Positions 52,401 to 62,406 are shown, numbered from the stretch's first letter. The stretch: 64,000 nucleotides of DNA from Amphritea sp. 1_MG-2023 (GCF_030547545.1 NZ_JAUOQE010000006.1:1-64000); one strand, 5' to 3'. The notes: generated by a model not told the origin, from the letters alone. Translations and numbers: made by a program.

Positions 52401-55037
52401 TTACGCTTGATCATCATCAAGCGGCGCCTCAGGGCTGTCCGGCACATCCGGAACATCATCCGCGACCTCACTCCCTAACTCGCCTTCGAGTAACGCCTCG
52501 ACGGTTGCTTCTGGTTCTTCGATCCGTGCCACGCCAACCAGATTTTCATCCTCAGCCACCCGAATCACTCGAACCCCCTGAGTATTACGACCCAAAACAG
52601 AGATCTCATCACTGCGGGTGCGTACTAAGGTTCCCTGATCACTAATCAGCATGACATCATCGCCTTCGAACATCTGCACCGCACCGATCAACTCGCCATT
52701 ACGGTCGGTACACTGCATCGCAATCACACCTTGCCCACCACGACCATAAGTCGGGAAATCATCAACCGAGGTCTGCTTACCATAACCATTAATACTGGTG
52801 GTCAGAATACGGCCATGTTGCTGTGGAATAATCAGCGAGATCACTTTTGCCTCGGCTTGCAGTTTAATACCGCGAACCCCGCGAGCCGTTCGTCCCATCG
52901 GACGCACATCATCTTCGGCAAAACGGATCGATTTACCCTGACTCGACACTAACATCACCTCGGCGGTGCCATCAGTAATGGCGGCACCGATCAGCGTATC
53001 ACCCTCATCCAAAGCCAATGCAATTAACCCGGTAGAGCGTGGCCGAGAAAAGTTAACTAATGGTGTCTTCTTCACCGTACCATCGGCAGTGGCCATAAAC
53101 ACATAATGTTCATCGGCATATTCATTCACCGGCAGAATCGTGGTGATACGCTCGCCTTCCTGTAACGGCAGGATATTGACGATTGGACGCCCGCGCGCGG
53201 CACGACTGGCCTGCGGAATTTCATACACTTTCAGCCAATACACTTTACCTAAATTGGTAAAGCACAAAATCGTATCATGGGTGCTGGCGATCAGCAGTTT
53301 TTCAATAAAGTCTTCATCTTTTACCGCCGTTGCCGATTTACCTTTACCACCACGACGTTGCGATTGATACATGGTCAACGGCTGAGTTTTGGCATAACCG
53401 CCGTGGGAAATGGTCACCACCATATCCTCTTCGGCAATCAAATCGGCTACGGTAAAGTCTTGCTGCGAGGCAATAACATCGGTACGCCGTTCATCGCCAA
53501 ACTCTTCAACGATGAGCTCTAACTCTTCACGAATCACTTCCATCAACCGTGCGGAACTGTTCAAGATTGCCAATAACTCGGCGATCCGTTCCAGCAGTTC
53601 ACGGTATTCCGCTATTAATTTTTCATGCTCGAGTCCGGTCAGACGGTGCAGACGTAACTCAAGAATCGCTTGAGCCTGAGCCGGAGACAGGTGATACACT
53701 CCATCATGCATGCCGTATTGTGCTTCAAGATCTTCTGGACGACAGGCATTTTCACCGGCCCGTTCCAACATCAACGTCACATCACCCGGCTGCCATGGAG
53801 TTTCAATCAAACGCTCTTTGGCTTCGGCGGGACTAGGTGAGCTCTTAATCAGTTCGATTACCGCATCAATGTTCGCCAATGCGATCGCCAAACCTTCGAG
53901 AATATGACCACGTTCACGCGCCTTACGTAGCAAATAAACCGTACGTCGGGTCACCACTTCACGACGGTGGCGGATAAAGCATTCCAGAATGGACTTGAGA
54001 TCGAGGGTACGTGGCTGCCCATCAACCAAGGCCACCATGTTGATACCAAACACGTTTTGCAGCTGCGTCTGAATAAAGAGGTTATTCACCACCACTTCAG
54101 ACACTTCACCTTTACGGAGTTCGATAACAATACGCATACCGTCTTTATCGGACTCGTCACGTAGTTCGGTAATGCCTTCGAGTTTTTTCTCTTTAACGAG
54201 CTCGGCGATCTTCTCAATCAAGCGCGCCTTGTTCACCTGATAAGGAATCTCAGTAAAGATAATGGATTCTTTACCATTTTTATCATTGGTCTCGATATGA
54301 TGCTTGGCACGTAAATAGATACGTCCACGGCCCGTTTGATACGCCTGTAAAATACCTGCACGACCATTAATAATGGCGCCGGTAGGAAAATCTGGCGCCG
54401 GAATATATTCCATCAAGCCATCGATACCTAACTCTGGATTATCAATCAGCGCGATACAGCCACGCACAATCTCACCCAAGTTATGTGGCGGAATATTGGT
54501 CGCCATACCCACCGCGATACCCGCAGAGCCATTCACAAGCAGTGTTGGCACCTTAGTTGGTAAGACTTCCGGGATCTGTTCAGTGCCATCATAGTTAGGC
54601 ACAAAATCAACGGTTTCTTTATCGAGATCGGCCAGCAGTTCATGCGAGATTTTCGCCATGCGAATCTCGGTATAACGCATCGCCGCGGCTGAGTCACCAT
54701 CAACGGAACCGAAGTTCCCCTGACCATCGACAAGCATATAACGCATCGAGAATGGCTGAGCCATCCGCACGATAGTGTCATAAACCGCACTATCACCATG
54801 CGGGTGATATTTACCGATCACGTCACCTACCACACGGGCAGATTTTTTGTACGCCTTGTTCCAGTCGTTGTTAAGCTCGCTCATGGCGAACAACACCCGA
54901 CGGTGCACAGGCTTAAGTCCATCCCGTACGTCTGGCAACGCACGCCCTACGATTACGCTCATGGCGTAATCCAGATATGACTGCTTCAGTTCATCTTCGA
55001 TGTTGACTGGCAGAATCTCTCTGGCTAAATCACCCAT
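52401..55037 (-). CDS. gyrA: DNA gyrase subunit A
   Basis: Breakage-reunion subunit of DNA gyrase, 878 aa. The active tyrosine is in [10 protein letters not shown]. The quinolone-resistance region [19 protein letters not shown] has Ser and Asp at the positions of E. coli 83 and 87, the susceptible form. The GyrA box QRRGGKG is intact, followed by the six-blade C-terminal domain and an acidic tail. AAGGA lies 15 nt and AGAG 6 nt before the ATG. It heads the leftward run with serC, pheA and hisC, but is separated from them by a terminator. Confidence 0.98.
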   Translation of the reverse strand: MGDLAREILPVNIEDELKQSYLDYAMSVIVGRALPDVRDGLKPVHRRVLFAMSELNNDWNKAYKKSARVVGDVIGKYHPHGDSAVYDTIVRMAQPFSMRYMLVDGQGNFGSVDGDSAAAMRYTEIRMAKISHELLADLDKETVDFVPNYDGTEQIPEVLPTKVPTLLVNGSAGIAVGMATNIPPHNLGEIVRGCIALIDNPELGIDGLMEYIPAPDFPTGAIINGRAGILQAYQTGRGRIYLRAKHHIETNDKNGKESIIFTEIPYQVNKARLIEKIAELVKEKKLEGITELRDESDKDGMRIVIELRKGEVSEVVVNNLFIQTQLQNVFGINMVALVDGQPRTLDLKSILECFIRHRREVVTRRTVYLLRKARERGHILEGLAIALANIDAVIELIKSSPSPAEAKERLIETPWQPGDVTLMLERAGENACRPEDLEAQYGMHDGVYHLSPAQAQAILELRLHRLTGLEHEKLIAEYRELLERIAELLAILNSSARLMEVIREELELIVEEFGDERRTDVIASQQDFTVADLIAEEDMVVTISHGGYAKTQPLTMYQSQRRGGKGKSATAVKDEDFIEKLLIASTHDTILCFTNLGKVYWLKVYEIPQASRAARGRPIVNILPLQEGERITTILPVNEYADEHYVFMATADGTVKKTPLVNFSRPRSTGLIALALDEGDTLIGAAITDGTAEVMLVSSQGKSIRFAEDDVRPMGRTARGVRGIKLQAEAKVISLIIPQQHGRILTTSINGYGKQTSVDDFPTYGRGGQGVIAMQCTDRNGELIGAVQMFEGDDVMLISDQGTLVRTRSDEISVLGRNTQGVRVIRVAEDENLVGVARIEEPEATVEALLEGELGSEVADDVPDVPDSPEAPLDDDQA

Positions 55038-55120
55038 AATAGCTCTGGCTATCCTTGAATCTGACTGCTGAGAATTAAGTGGTTAATCCCACTCTAAAAG
55101 CGGTAAACCTTAAGCGCCCA

Positions 55121-55129
55121 AGTATACCA
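55121..55129 (-). promoter_or_regulatory. Candidate extended -10 promoter of gyrA
   Basis: On the minus strand TGG-TATACT (55121-55129) is an extended -10. No good -35 is seen. The leader would be about 75 nt. Confidence 0.45.
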
Positions 55130-55230
55130 TAAAGAAAGCCCAATACTCTCGCAAAATTAAGGCCTTGGAGAGCAGACACCTGGTTCGCAGCAGTTCCCTT
55201 GCAGAGAACCTGTATTCGCCCCTGCAGCAG

Positions 55231-55239
55231 TGCTAGAAT
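55231..55239 (+). promoter_or_regulatory. Candidate extended -10 promoter of ubiG
   Basis: TGC-TAGAAT (55231-55239), an extended -10, 41 bp before the ubiG ATG. The -35 region is not recognisable. Confidence 0.4.
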
Positions 55240-55280
55240 GACGCAGAATTATGACCTGACATGAGCTTTTGGCGCAGACT

Positions 55281-56006
55281 ATGACACACACCCAGAACAA
55301 CGCGGGCGCAAATATTGACCCCCAGGAAATTGCAAAATTCGAAGAATTAGCCAGCCGTTGGTGGGACCGTGATAGTGAATTTAAACCACTGCACGATATC
55401 AATCCGCTACGCGTCGACTTTATAGACCGTATCGCATCGCTGAGCGGCAAATCAGTGCTCGATGTCGGCTGCGGCGGGGGCATCTTATCCGAAGCGATGG
55501 CGCATCGAGGCGCAGAAGTTACCGGCATCGATATGGGTGAAGCCCCCCTCAAAGTTGCCAAACTACATGGTCTCGAAAGCGGCGTTAATGTTGCTTACCG
55601 ACAAGTCACCGTTGAAGAACTGGCGACCGAGCAACCACAACAGTATGATATCGTCACTTGCATGGAGATGATGGAACACGTACCCGACCCATCCTCTATC
55701 GTTGACGCTTGCAGTCGACTGGTAAAACCCGGTGGCTACGTCTTTTTCTCCACTTTAAACCGCAACCCTAAAAGCTATATGATGGCGATAGTCGGGGCCG
55801 AATATTTGTTAAAACTGGTACCGAAAGGCACGCATGATTTTAATAAATTCATCCGTCCATCGGAGCTAGCTAATTGGATTCGTCAAAGCGGACTACAGAG
55901 TAAAAAAATCACTGGTTTAACCTATAATCCATTGAATAAAAGCTACAAACTCAACGATAAAGATGTGGATGTCAATTACATGGTCGCCACTCAGAAGCCC
56001 GATTAA
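55281..56006 (+). CDS. ubiG: Ubiquinone biosynthesis O-methyltransferase
   Basis: S-adenosylmethionine-dependent enzyme for both O-methylations of ubiquinone. From the ATG at 55281 it is 241 aa (E. coli 240). [26 protein letters not shown] (motif I) and [13 protein letters not shown] are typical. The frame also offers a TTG four codons earlier; neither has a good ribosome-binding site. It is followed by mupP after 3 bp and then yciK. Confidence 0.96.
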   Translation: MTHTQNNAGANIDPQEIAKFEELASRWWDRDSEFKPLHDINPLRVDFIDRIASLSGKSVLDVGCGGGILSEAMAHRGAEVTGIDMGEAPLKVAKLHGLESGVNVAYRQVTVEELATEQPQQYDIVTCMEMMEHVPDPSSIVDACSRLVKPGGYVFFSTLNRNPKSYMMAIVGAEYLLKLVPKGTHDFNKFIRPSELANWIRQSGLQSKKITGLTYNPLNKSYKLNDKDVDVNYMVATQKPD

Positions 56007-56009
56007 ACC

Positions 56010-56690
56010 ATGCACCACACTCTACCAGAAGCCGTGCTGTTTGATCTCGATGGCACCCTGATTGATACCGCGCCCGACTTTCATGCCGTTATTAATCGCC
56101 TACTAGCTGAACAGCAACGCTCACCGGTTAGCTACACCTTTTTGCGCCGCTATGTCTCTCATGGCGCACGCGCAATGATCGCGGCGGCGTTTCAACTGAC
56201 CGAGCAGGATAGCACGTTTGACTCGCTACATCAGCGGATGCTTGAACTTTACCTGCAGCACCTTGATATCGATACCAAGCCGTTCACCGGCATTCCTAAC
56301 CTACTTCACTGGTTGGGTGAGCAGCAGATCCCTTGGGGAATCGTTACCAATAAACCCGAATGCTACACCACCCCCGTGATGCGTGGCCTCAACCTTCAGC
56401 CAGCCCCAGGCAGCATCATCTGCCCCGACCATGTGAAACAGAAAAAGCCACACCCAGAAGCGCTATTTCTCGCCTGCCAACAGCTAGACTGCAACCCAGC
56501 GCGCAGTGTCTATATTGGTGATCATCGCCGAGATATTGAAGCCGGACTAAGCGCCGGCATGCAAACCATTGGGGTCAGTTATGGCTATCTCGATGAGCAT
56601 GAAGATATCGCTAGCTGGAACAGTCATTTCCAAGTTGATCACGCCGATCAGATTCGCCCGATCTTAGAAACCCTTTATTGTAATCGCTAG
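56010..56690 (+). CDS. mupP: HAD phosphatase, probable MurNAc 6-phosphate phosphatase
   Basis: HAD-superfamily phosphatase of 226 aa. Motif I is FDLDGTLIDTAPDF, motif II VTNK, and the last motif reads YIGDHRRDIEAG; GDHxRDIxAG is how Pseudomonas MupP differs from phosphoglycolate phosphatase Gph (GDSxND). The gene order ubiG-mupP-yciK is also that of Pseudomonas. MupP removes phosphate from N-acetylmuramate 6-phosphate in the AmgK/MurU recycling route that bypasses MurA. Phosphoglycolate phosphatase remains the alternative. Confidence 0.82.
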   Translation: MHHTLPEAVLFDLDGTLIDTAPDFHAVINRLLAEQQRSPVSYTFLRRYVSHGARAMIAAAFQLTEQDSTFDSLHQRMLELYLQHLDIDTKPFTGIPNLLHWLGEQQIPWGIVTNKPECYTTPVMRGLNLQPAPGSIICPDHVKQKKPHPEALFLACQQLDCNPARSVYIGDHRRDIEAGLSAGMQTIGVSYGYLDEHEDIASWNSHFQVDHADQIRPILETLYCNR

Positions 56691-56710
56691 CCACGCATAC
56701 AGGAGCCGTC

Positions 56711-57451
56711 ATGTACGACTATCAGGCAGCAGAAAACTTACTGCAAGACAAAATCATTCTGGTTACCGGCGCCGGTGACGGCATTGGCCGCGCAGCCGCC
56801 CTTAGCTTTGCCGCTCATGGTGCAACGGTTATCCTACTCGGCCGTACCGAAGCAAAGCTCAATCAAGTCTATGATGAGATCGAAGCCGCGGGTTATCCTC
56901 AGGCCGCGATTATCCCGCTCAACCTAGAAATGGCAACAGACACCGATTTTGATCGCCTCGCGGCTCTGCTTGAAGAAGAGTTTGGTCGACTCGATGGCAT
57001 TTTGCATAATGCCAGCTTACTGGGTTTACGGACGCCGATAGAAAGCTATGATCCAATTACGTGGCAGCAGGTAATGCAGGTGAATGTCAACAGCACCTTC
57101 ATGCTGACGCAAGCCCTGCTATCGCTGACCAACGCTTCAGCAGACGCTTCGATCATCTTTACCTCATCGGGCGTTGGCAGAACAGGCAAAGCATTTTGGG
57201 GCGCCTATGCGGTCTCTAAGTTTGCCACCGAAGGCCTGATGCAAGTACTCGCGGATGAACTCGATCACAACCCCAATATCCGCGTCAATGCGATCAACCC
57301 TGGAGCGACTCGTACCAATATGCGCGCCAGTGCTTATCCGGCCGAAAACCCAGAAAGCAATCCTACTCCCGAAGAGATCATGCCCGCCTATCTTTATCTC
57401 ATGGGACGCGATAGCCGTGGTACCACCGGTAAATCGATCGATGCGCAATAA
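56711..57451 (+). CDS. yciK: YciK-family short-chain dehydrogenase
   Basis: NAD(P)-dependent oxidoreductase of 246 aa. The cofactor motif TGAGDGIG (near residue 20), HNAS, the catalytic serine in IIFTSSGVG and Y-x3-K in WGAYAVSKFATEG are intact. It keeps the YciK-type N-terminus (MYDYQAAENLLQDKIILVTGA). The substrate is unknown. It is the third gene of ubiG-mupP-yciK. AGGAG precedes the ATG. Confidence 0.93.
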   Translation: MYDYQAAENLLQDKIILVTGAGDGIGRAAALSFAAHGATVILLGRTEAKLNQVYDEIEAAGYPQAAIIPLNLEMATDTDFDRLAALLEEEFGRLDGILHNASLLGLRTPIESYDPITWQQVMQVNVNSTFMLTQALLSLTNASADASIIFTSSGVGRTGKAFWGAYAVSKFATEGLMQVLADELDHNPNIRVNAINPGATRTNMRASAYPAENPESNPTPEEIMPAYLYLMGRDSRGTTGKSIDAQ

Positions 57452-57544
57452 TTGCTCTCAATATGACATATAAAAATGCAGCCTCATGCCGTGCCACCTC
57501 AAGCGGAGCACCTCATTTGGCTGCGTTGTTAGCTGCGTTGTTTT

Positions 57545-58390
57545 TTAACGATCAGTGCGTTTCGGGCCCACCGAGCGGCGCGTCTTCTGACGTTTAACAC
57601 GTCGCTCCGCGACTTCCTGCTCTTTCACCGACAATGGTTTATTCCGCTTCTGCTTCATATCCATCATACTCGAAAGCATATTAATCTCTTTTTGCGTCAA
57701 CTCTTTCCAATGACCCGCTTTCACCTCACTCGGCAAAAAGAACGGCCCATACCGCACGCGTTTCAAGCGACTAACCTGCACCTCTTGTGATTCCCAGAGA
57801 CGCCGCACTTCACGATTACGACCTTCCATAATACAGACGTGATACCATTTATTGGCACCTTCACCGTTAAAAAACTGCACATCGGTAAAGCGCGCCATGC
57901 CATCATCTAACAACACACCTTTTTTAAGCCGACCAATCATCGCTTCATCAACATCGCCGAGAATACGTACTGCATATTCACGATCAATATTGGCGGAAGG
58001 GTGCATCAGGTTATTCGCCAAATCTCCATCCGTGGTAAACAGCAATAGACCCGAGGTATTAATATCCAATCGACCCACCGCAATCCAACGCCCCTGTTTC
58101 AACGGCGGCAGATGATCAAACACCGTGGAGCGCCCTTCGGGATCATGCCGAGTCGCCACTTCACCTAACGGTTTGTTATAAATAAGCACTCGGCGCTCAC
58201 TATCCCGATCAAACACCATTTTCTGAGCCTGACCGTCAACCTCTACCTCATCCCGAATCGAGATTCTGTCGCCGAGCGTTGCAATCTGACCATTAACACG
58301 AATACGGCCAGCTTCAATCCAACGTTCCATCTCACGACGAGAACCTAATCCGGAACGCGCCAAAACTTTCTGCAGTTTTTCGTCTATCAT
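57545..58390 (-). CDS. rluB: 23S rRNA pseudouridine 2605 synthase
   Basis: Modifies U2605 in 23S rRNA. The 281-aa product has an N-terminal S4 domain (KLQKVLARSGLGSRREMERWIEAGRIRVNG) and the RsuA/RluB catalytic core with GRLDINTSGLLLFTTDGDLAN, in which the Asp is catalytic. A basic C-terminal tail (RRVKRQKTRRSVGPKR) follows. The scpA-scpB genes that usually precede rluB are not here; an H-NS-family gene occupies their place. Confidence 0.95.
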   Translation of the reverse strand: MIDEKLQKVLARSGLGSRREMERWIEAGRIRVNGQIATLGDRISIRDEVEVDGQAQKMVFDRDSERRVLIYNKPLGEVATRHDPEGRSTVFDHLPPLKQGRWIAVGRLDINTSGLLLFTTDGDLANNLMHPSANIDREYAVRILGDVDEAMIGRLKKGVLLDDGMARFTDVQFFNGEGANKWYHVCIMEGRNREVRRLWESQEVQVSRLKRVRYGPFFLPSEVKAGHWKELTQKEINMLSSMMDMKQKRNKPLSVKEQEVAERRVKRQKTRRSVGPKRTDR

Positions 58391-58473
58391 CGACGCATCC
58401 TCTTTTTTAGAAATTTACTCATAAATTTCTGAACTTAAAACGTTAAGCTTAAAAGGCTTAAGCCTAAATAAAT

Positions 58474-58508
58474 AAAAAAGCTCTTCGACACCGCGCCGAA
58501 GAGCTTTT
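58474..58508 (-). terminator. Terminator of the H-NS-family gene
   Basis: Minus-strand stem AAAAGCTCTTCG / CGAAGAGCTTTT (12 bp, loop 9 nt) followed by T6. A second hairpin, TTAAGC / GCTTAA, lies at 58443-58461 next to rluB. Confidence 0.92.
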
Positions 58509-58528
58509 CAAATAATATCGGCAAGTGC

Positions 58529-58918
58529 TTATTTAATTAAGCAATCTTCCTTTGTTTTACCCTGAGCAAAAGCCGCCTGAAACGCAGCCGGAGTACGACC
58601 ACGACCCGACCACTGATGTAACTCACCATCTTCATCCGTTACTTCATACTTAGGCTCGACTTTTTTCTTAATCGGCGTATCCACCAGCGTCATCAGATCA
58701 TCCAGACCGATACCGGCTTCCTGCATACTCTGCTTAATCGCTTCAATTTTTTCACTACGCTCACGCTCTGCCGCTTGTTGCATCTCTTCCTGTGCTTTCT
58801 TCTCTTCCAGGATTTCTGTCAGATCAGCAATAGCCTTTTCAATGTCGCTACTTAAAAGCTCATGACATTGCTTACGCAGTGAATTTTTACGAGTAATAAT
58901 CTTTATAAAGTCGGTCAT
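58529..58918 (-). CDS. hns: H-NS family nucleoid-associated protein
   Basis: Histone-like silencer that binds A/T-rich DNA, 129 aa. The N-terminal part is a coiled-coil oligomerisation region (about 15-70, rich in Glu, Lys, Gln); the C-terminal DNA-binding domain contains WSGRGRTPAAFQAAF, the counterpart of TWTGQGRTPAVI of E. coli H-NS. The sequence around it (58919-59010) is notably A/T-rich. It is monocistronic with its own strong terminator. Whether it is the main H-NS or a paralogue such as StpA cannot be decided here. Confidence 0.9.
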   Translation of the reverse strand: MTDFIKIITRKNSLRKQCHELLSSDIEKAIADLTEILEEKKAQEEMQQAAERERSEKIEAIKQSMQEAGIGLDDLMTLVDTPIKKKVEPKYEVTDEDGELHQWSGRGRTPAAFQAAFAQGKTKEDCLIK

Positions 58919-59008
58919 TATGAATCACCAAAAAAAATATGTAATTAAGTATAGTAGAATTATTAATGAAGCTATGATGTTTTTCAATCAAAACTTAATT
59001 AATAATAT

Positions 59009-59629
59009 TTATTCAAGTCCTGACACATCACCGGCTCCGCGGCGAATAATAACAGGGATATCATCGACCAAATTAATGACAGATGTCGCTTCCATACCAC
59101 AATAACCACCATCAATAACCAACTCGACTTCATGCTGCAATAAATCTCGAATTTCGTAAGGGTCAATCAAGGGCAGCTCTTCACCCGGCATAATAAGCGA
59201 TGTACTCATTATTGGCTCGCCCATTGTTTCCATTAATTGCAACGCAATATTATTTTGCGGTATTCGCAGACCAATCGTGCGTCTTTTCGGATGCAATAAA
59301 CGTCGCGGTACTTCTGTAGTCGCATTCAAAATAAAGGTATAAGCACCTGGCGTCATATTTTTTAGCAAACGATAAATCGAATTATCTACCTTCGCATAAG
59401 TGCCTATCTCGGAAAGATCGCGACACACTAAGGTAAAGTTATGTTTATCATCCAATTTACGGATACGCTTAATTTTGTCTACCGCCCGCTTATCACCTAA
59501 ACGACACCCCAATGCGTAGGCACTATCGGTAGGATACACTATAACACCGCCCTGATTGATAATATCAACCGCCTGACTAATCAGACGTTGTTGAGGGTTA
59601 TCTGGGTGGATTTGAAAAAGCTGGCTCAC
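59009..59629 (-). CDS. yciO: YciO-type Sua5/YrdC/TsaC domain protein
   Basis: RNA- and nucleotide-binding YrdC-fold protein of 206 aa. It matches E. coli YciO closely in layout: MSQLFQIHPDNPQQRLI start, VIVYPTDSAYALGCRLGDKRA, HNFTLVCRDLSE, TPGAYTFIL and GEPIMSTSLIMPGEE. YciO proteins have a weak threonylcarbamoyl-AMP activity and their cellular role is unclear; the primary TsaC is probably elsewhere. It lies 51 bp after the PHP-domain gene. Confidence 0.93.
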   Translation of the reverse strand: MSQLFQIHPDNPQQRLISQAVDIINQGGVIVYPTDSAYALGCRLGDKRAVDKIKRIRKLDDKHNFTLVCRDLSEIGTYAKVDNSIYRLLKNMTPGAYTFILNATTEVPRRLLHPKRRTIGLRIPQNNIALQLMETMGEPIMSTSLIMPGEELPLIDPYEIRDLLQHEVELVIDGGYCGMEATSVINLVDDIPVIIRRGAGDVSGLE

Positions 59630-59679
59630 AAGAAGACCTTCTAGGTAAAGTTATTGTATCTATTCTACTAAAAAGCGGA

Positions 59680-60555
59680 TTAATGCTGAAGCAATTTAGC
59701 GAGTACATGATCATTTTGACTACTATAACGTGGATATTTACCGACAGCCGTCCAATGAAACTGTTTTTTATGAAAATCACTGCCTGCAGAAATCATGAGA
59801 TTATATTTAGATGCTAACTTATCCAACTGTAATTGATGCCCTGACTCAATACTGGGATAACTTATTTCAATCGCATCGCCACCTTGTTGACAAAAACTCT
59901 CGGTCAGGATGCGCACTTTGGTAAAGGTCATTCTATATTTTGTCGGATGCGCTAAAACAGCAACACCGCCAGCCTGATGGATGATTGAAATAGCCTCTTC
60001 CATGGTCGGCCATGCGGCTTTTACATCACCCACTTTGCCTGCCCCCAGATAACGATTAAACGCCTGCACTTCATTTTTGACAATACCGGCTTCAACCATC
60101 GCCTGTGCAAAATGCGGTCGTCCCACTTGCCCCGTCCCCGACAACTCAAGTACTCGCGTCAATAAATCGGGAATATTACGTTTCATCAGCTTCTCATTAA
60201 TGCGCGCTGCACGCTGTAAGCGTAGCTGATCAATTTTTTCTAGGTAGTCGCATAAGGCGGGATGATGCTCATCGAACCCCAAGCCGACAATATGTACCAT
60301 ATTGCGCCCCCACTCGCTGGTCAGTTCAATACCGGCAACCACCTTAATCTCAGTATCAGTCGCCGACGCGCGTAACTCTTTAATACCAGCAACCGTATCG
60401 TGATCGGTGATGGCGAAGACCGCCACACCGGATTCAGACGCTTCCTGCAGCAACTCGACAGGCGTCAATTCGCCATCCGAGTAACAAGAATGACAATGAA
60501 GGTCACTGAAAGGTAATTCTTCACCAGTTTCGGGTTTATAACTTAACTTGCTCAT
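59680..60555 (-). CDS. rnm: PHP-domain 5'-3' exoribonuclease/phosphatase (YciV)
   Basis: Metal-dependent hydrolase of the PHP family, 291 aa. SDLHCHSCYSDGELTP holds the first metal ligands, AITDHDTVAG the next, HPTKYRM and SAGSDFH the last. The E. coli homologue (TrpH, RNase AM) hydrolyses 3',5'-nucleotide bisphosphates and trims rRNA 5' ends. It is divergent from yciB by 39 bp. Confidence 0.93.
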   Translation of the reverse strand: MSKLSYKPETGEELPFSDLHCHSCYSDGELTPVELLQEASESGVAVFAITDHDTVAGIKELRASATDTEIKVVAGIELTSEWGRNMVHIVGLGFDEHHPALCDYLEKIDQLRLQRAARINEKLMKRNIPDLLTRVLELSGTGQVGRPHFAQAMVEAGIVKNEVQAFNRYLGAGKVGDVKAAWPTMEEAISIIHQAGGVAVLAHPTKYRMTFTKVRILTESFCQQGGDAIEISYPSIESGHQLQLDKLASKYNLMISAGSDFHKKQFHWTAVGKYPRYSSQNDHVLAKLLQH

Positions 60556-60594
60556 TCTATAATCACCCTACTTCCTAAATAAAAAAATGGTGTT

Positions 60595-61152
60595 ATGAAA
60601 CTACTTCTCGATTTTCTACCGGTCATTATCTTCTTTATTGTCTACAAAAGCACCGACGATATTATTTTAGCCACTGCTGTGCTCATTCCTGCCACCCTAC
60701 TACAGATGCTCTATACTTGGTTGAAGACCCATAAGATAGAGAAAATGCAGCTGATAACCTTAATACTGGTTGTCTCCCTAGGGGGCCTCACCATCGCGCT
60801 TAATGACGAATCATTTATTAAGTGGAAGCCCACTATCGTCAACTGGCTATTTGCGCTGGCCTTCTTGGGCAGTCAGTTTATTGGCAAGAAGACCATTGTC
60901 GAACGTCTTATGAGCAGTGCCATTGAGTTGCCAACCGAGGTATGGAAAAAACTCAATATTGCTTGGGTTACTTTTTTTCTTGCCATGGGTGCGGCCAATC
61001 TCGCTATAATAACGTTATATCCCGATGACAACGACCTATGGATCAACTTCAAGCTATTCGGCATGTTAGGCCTAACACTGATCTTTATTTTGCTACAGGG
61101 CTTTTATATCTCCAAGCACATACAACCTGAAAGTAACGACAACGAAGGATAA
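60595..61152 (+). CDS. yciB: Inner membrane-spanning septation protein YciB
   Basis: Conserved inner-membrane protein of 185 aa with five to six hydrophobic segments, starting [23 protein letters not shown], the family hallmark, and containing [17 protein letters not shown] and W-x-K-LN-x-AW. It is linked to septation and envelope synthesis in Shigella and E. coli; its molecular role is open. yciI follows after 4 bp. Confidence 0.95.
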   Translation: MKLLLDFLPVIIFFIVYKSTDDIILATAVLIPATLLQMLYTWLKTHKIEKMQLITLILVVSLGGLTIALNDESFIKWKPTIVNWLFALAFLGSQFIGKKTIVERLMSSAIELPTEVWKKLNIAWVTFFLAMGAANLAIITLYPDDNDLWINFKLFGMLGLTLIFILLQGFYISKHIQPESNDNEG

Positions 61153-61156
61153 AAGC

Positions 61157-61456
61157 ATGTTTTACGCCATTATCAGCGAAGATAAGCCAGGCACATTGGA
61201 ACAACGTCTGGCGGTACGTTCAGAACATCTCGCTCGACTCGAAGCCTTGCGTGATGCCGGTCGTCTATTGGTTGCCGGTCCACATCCCGCTATCGATAGT
61301 GAAGACCCAGGCCCTGCGGGCTTTACAGGGAGTTTAGTGATAGCCGAATTTGCCTCACTTGAGCAAGCACAAGCTTGGGCAGATCTAGATCCCTATATAA
61401 ATGCAGGGGTTTATCAACAAGTGGTGGTAAAACCATACAAAAAAGTTTTACCATAA
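61157..61456 (+). CDS. yciI: YciI family protein
   Basis: Small ferredoxin-like-fold protein of 99 aa. It contains the conserved His-Asp features of the family: the R[10 protein letters not shown] segment (near residue 24) and [13 protein letters not shown] (near 75). Some relatives are dehydrochlorinase-like or act in lactone ring cleavage; the role here is unknown. It is probably co-transcribed with yciB, as in E. coli and Haemophilus. Confidence 0.92.
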   Translation: MFYAIISEDKPGTLEQRLAVRSEHLARLEALRDAGRLLVAGPHPAIDSEDPGPAGFTGSLVIAEFASLEQAQAWADLDPYINAGVYQQVVVKPYKKVLP

Positions 61457-61562
61457 TGTCTGTTTTTAGGCTTAAATACCCATTATCAGAAGACTCTGTT
61501 TAACTTAGGTTCAGGTTGAACTGGTATAACTAGATCAAAATTAAAACATAAGGATGTTTACG

Positions 61563-62180
61563 ATGAAGAAATTAGCGCTTACAACTGCTCTCGCTTTGAC
61601 AATGGGCATTTCAGCGGTAGCCAATGCTCACCCTGTTAATGCCGGTTATGCCACCAGCAGTAACGATACTGTTTGGAAAACTAGCTACGGTGAATGCTGG
61701 CAGCACGGCTACTGGACTGAAGAAGATAAAACCGTTGAGTGTGGCGCTGAACCTGTCGCAGAAGCACCCGCTCCAGCACCGGCTCCAGCACCTAAAATGG
61801 TTATGAAAATGATCGATGCTGAAGAAAGCCATATCGTTTACTTCGATTTTGACAGCAGCCAAGTGACTGATGTGAACGCGATCGTCAACTACGTTGGTTC
61901 TCTGGCTAAGCTGAACAGCATTGAGCTGAAAGGCTACACGGATTCAATCGGTACCAACGCTTACAACGATGCGCTTTCTCAGCGTCGTGTTGAAGCGGTT
62001 GATGCTGCACTCGCGGCGGCCGGTATCGATACTGCAAAAGTGGTATCTTACTCTTTCGGTGAAGCGAACCCCGTTAAAGTCTGTACTGATGCAGGTTCAT
62101 CACGTAAAGCTTGTCTCGCAGAAAACCGTCGTGTTGAAGTTAACATTGAAGGTCAGAAGCAGATCAAAGTACAGCAGTAA
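61563..62180 (+). CDS. OmpA-family envelope protein
   Basis: Exported protein of 205 aa. A signal peptide (about 1-23, ending VANA) is followed by a short region with two cysteines (GECWQHGYW, TVECG), an Ala-Pro hinge (EAPAPAPAPAPK, about 65-77) and a C-terminal OmpA peptidoglycan-binding domain (about 88-200) with YFDFDSSQV, GYTDSIGTNAYND and LAENRRVEV. There is no beta-barrel, so it is a periplasmic or outer-membrane-linked protein. The ATG at 61563 has AAGGA 8 nt upstream; one three codons earlier is too close to it. TGG-TATAAC at 61522-61530 may be its promoter. Confidence 0.9.
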   Translation: MKKLALTTALALTMGISAVANAHPVNAGYATSSNDTVWKTSYGECWQHGYWTEEDKTVECGAEPVAEAPAPAPAPAPKMVMKMIDAEESHIVYFDFDSSQVTDVNAIVNYVGSLAKLNSIELKGYTDSIGTNAYNDALSQRRVEAVDAALAAAGIDTAKVVSYSFGEANPVKVCTDAGSSRKACLAENRRVEVNIEGQKQIKVQQ

Positions 62181-62229
62181 GCATACTGCCTAAAACGTTA
62201 CCCCTTTAACTAGCGGTAACGTCTAATCT

Positions 62230-62271
62230 AAACCGGCATGCCGCCTTTATACGACGGCTTGCCGGTTTTTT
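62230..62271 (+). terminator. Terminator of the OmpA-family gene
   Basis: AAACCGGCA / TGCCGGTTT (62230-62238 and 62260-62268) with an inner GCCG/CGGC pairing, followed by T-rich sequence to 62272. Confidence 0.9.
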
Positions 62272-62308
62272 TATGCTCGCTCTGCAGTCTTAAACAGATC
62301 ATGATTAG

Positions 62309-62402
62309 GGAAGGTGCGAATAAGTCAATTACGCCTCTGGCTTTCGCGTATCTGGCCATTCTAATGTCCGCAGAGAACATAACGGACTTATTCGCACCTT
62401 CC
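62309..62402. mobile_element. 94-bp MITE with IS5-type inverted repeats
   Basis: Both ends carry the perfect 18-bp inverted repeat GGAAGGTGCGAATAAGTC (62309-62326 and, inverted, 62385-62402). The ends resemble the terminal repeats of IS5-family elements. It is flanked by a 4-bp direct repeat TTAG (62305-62308, 62403-62406), matching the YTAR target duplication of that family. The inside (about 58 bp) has no coding capacity, so this is a non-autonomous element that needs a transposase from elsewhere. It lies between the OmpA-family gene and the XRE regulator. Confidence 0.85.
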
Positions 62403-62406
62403 TTAG

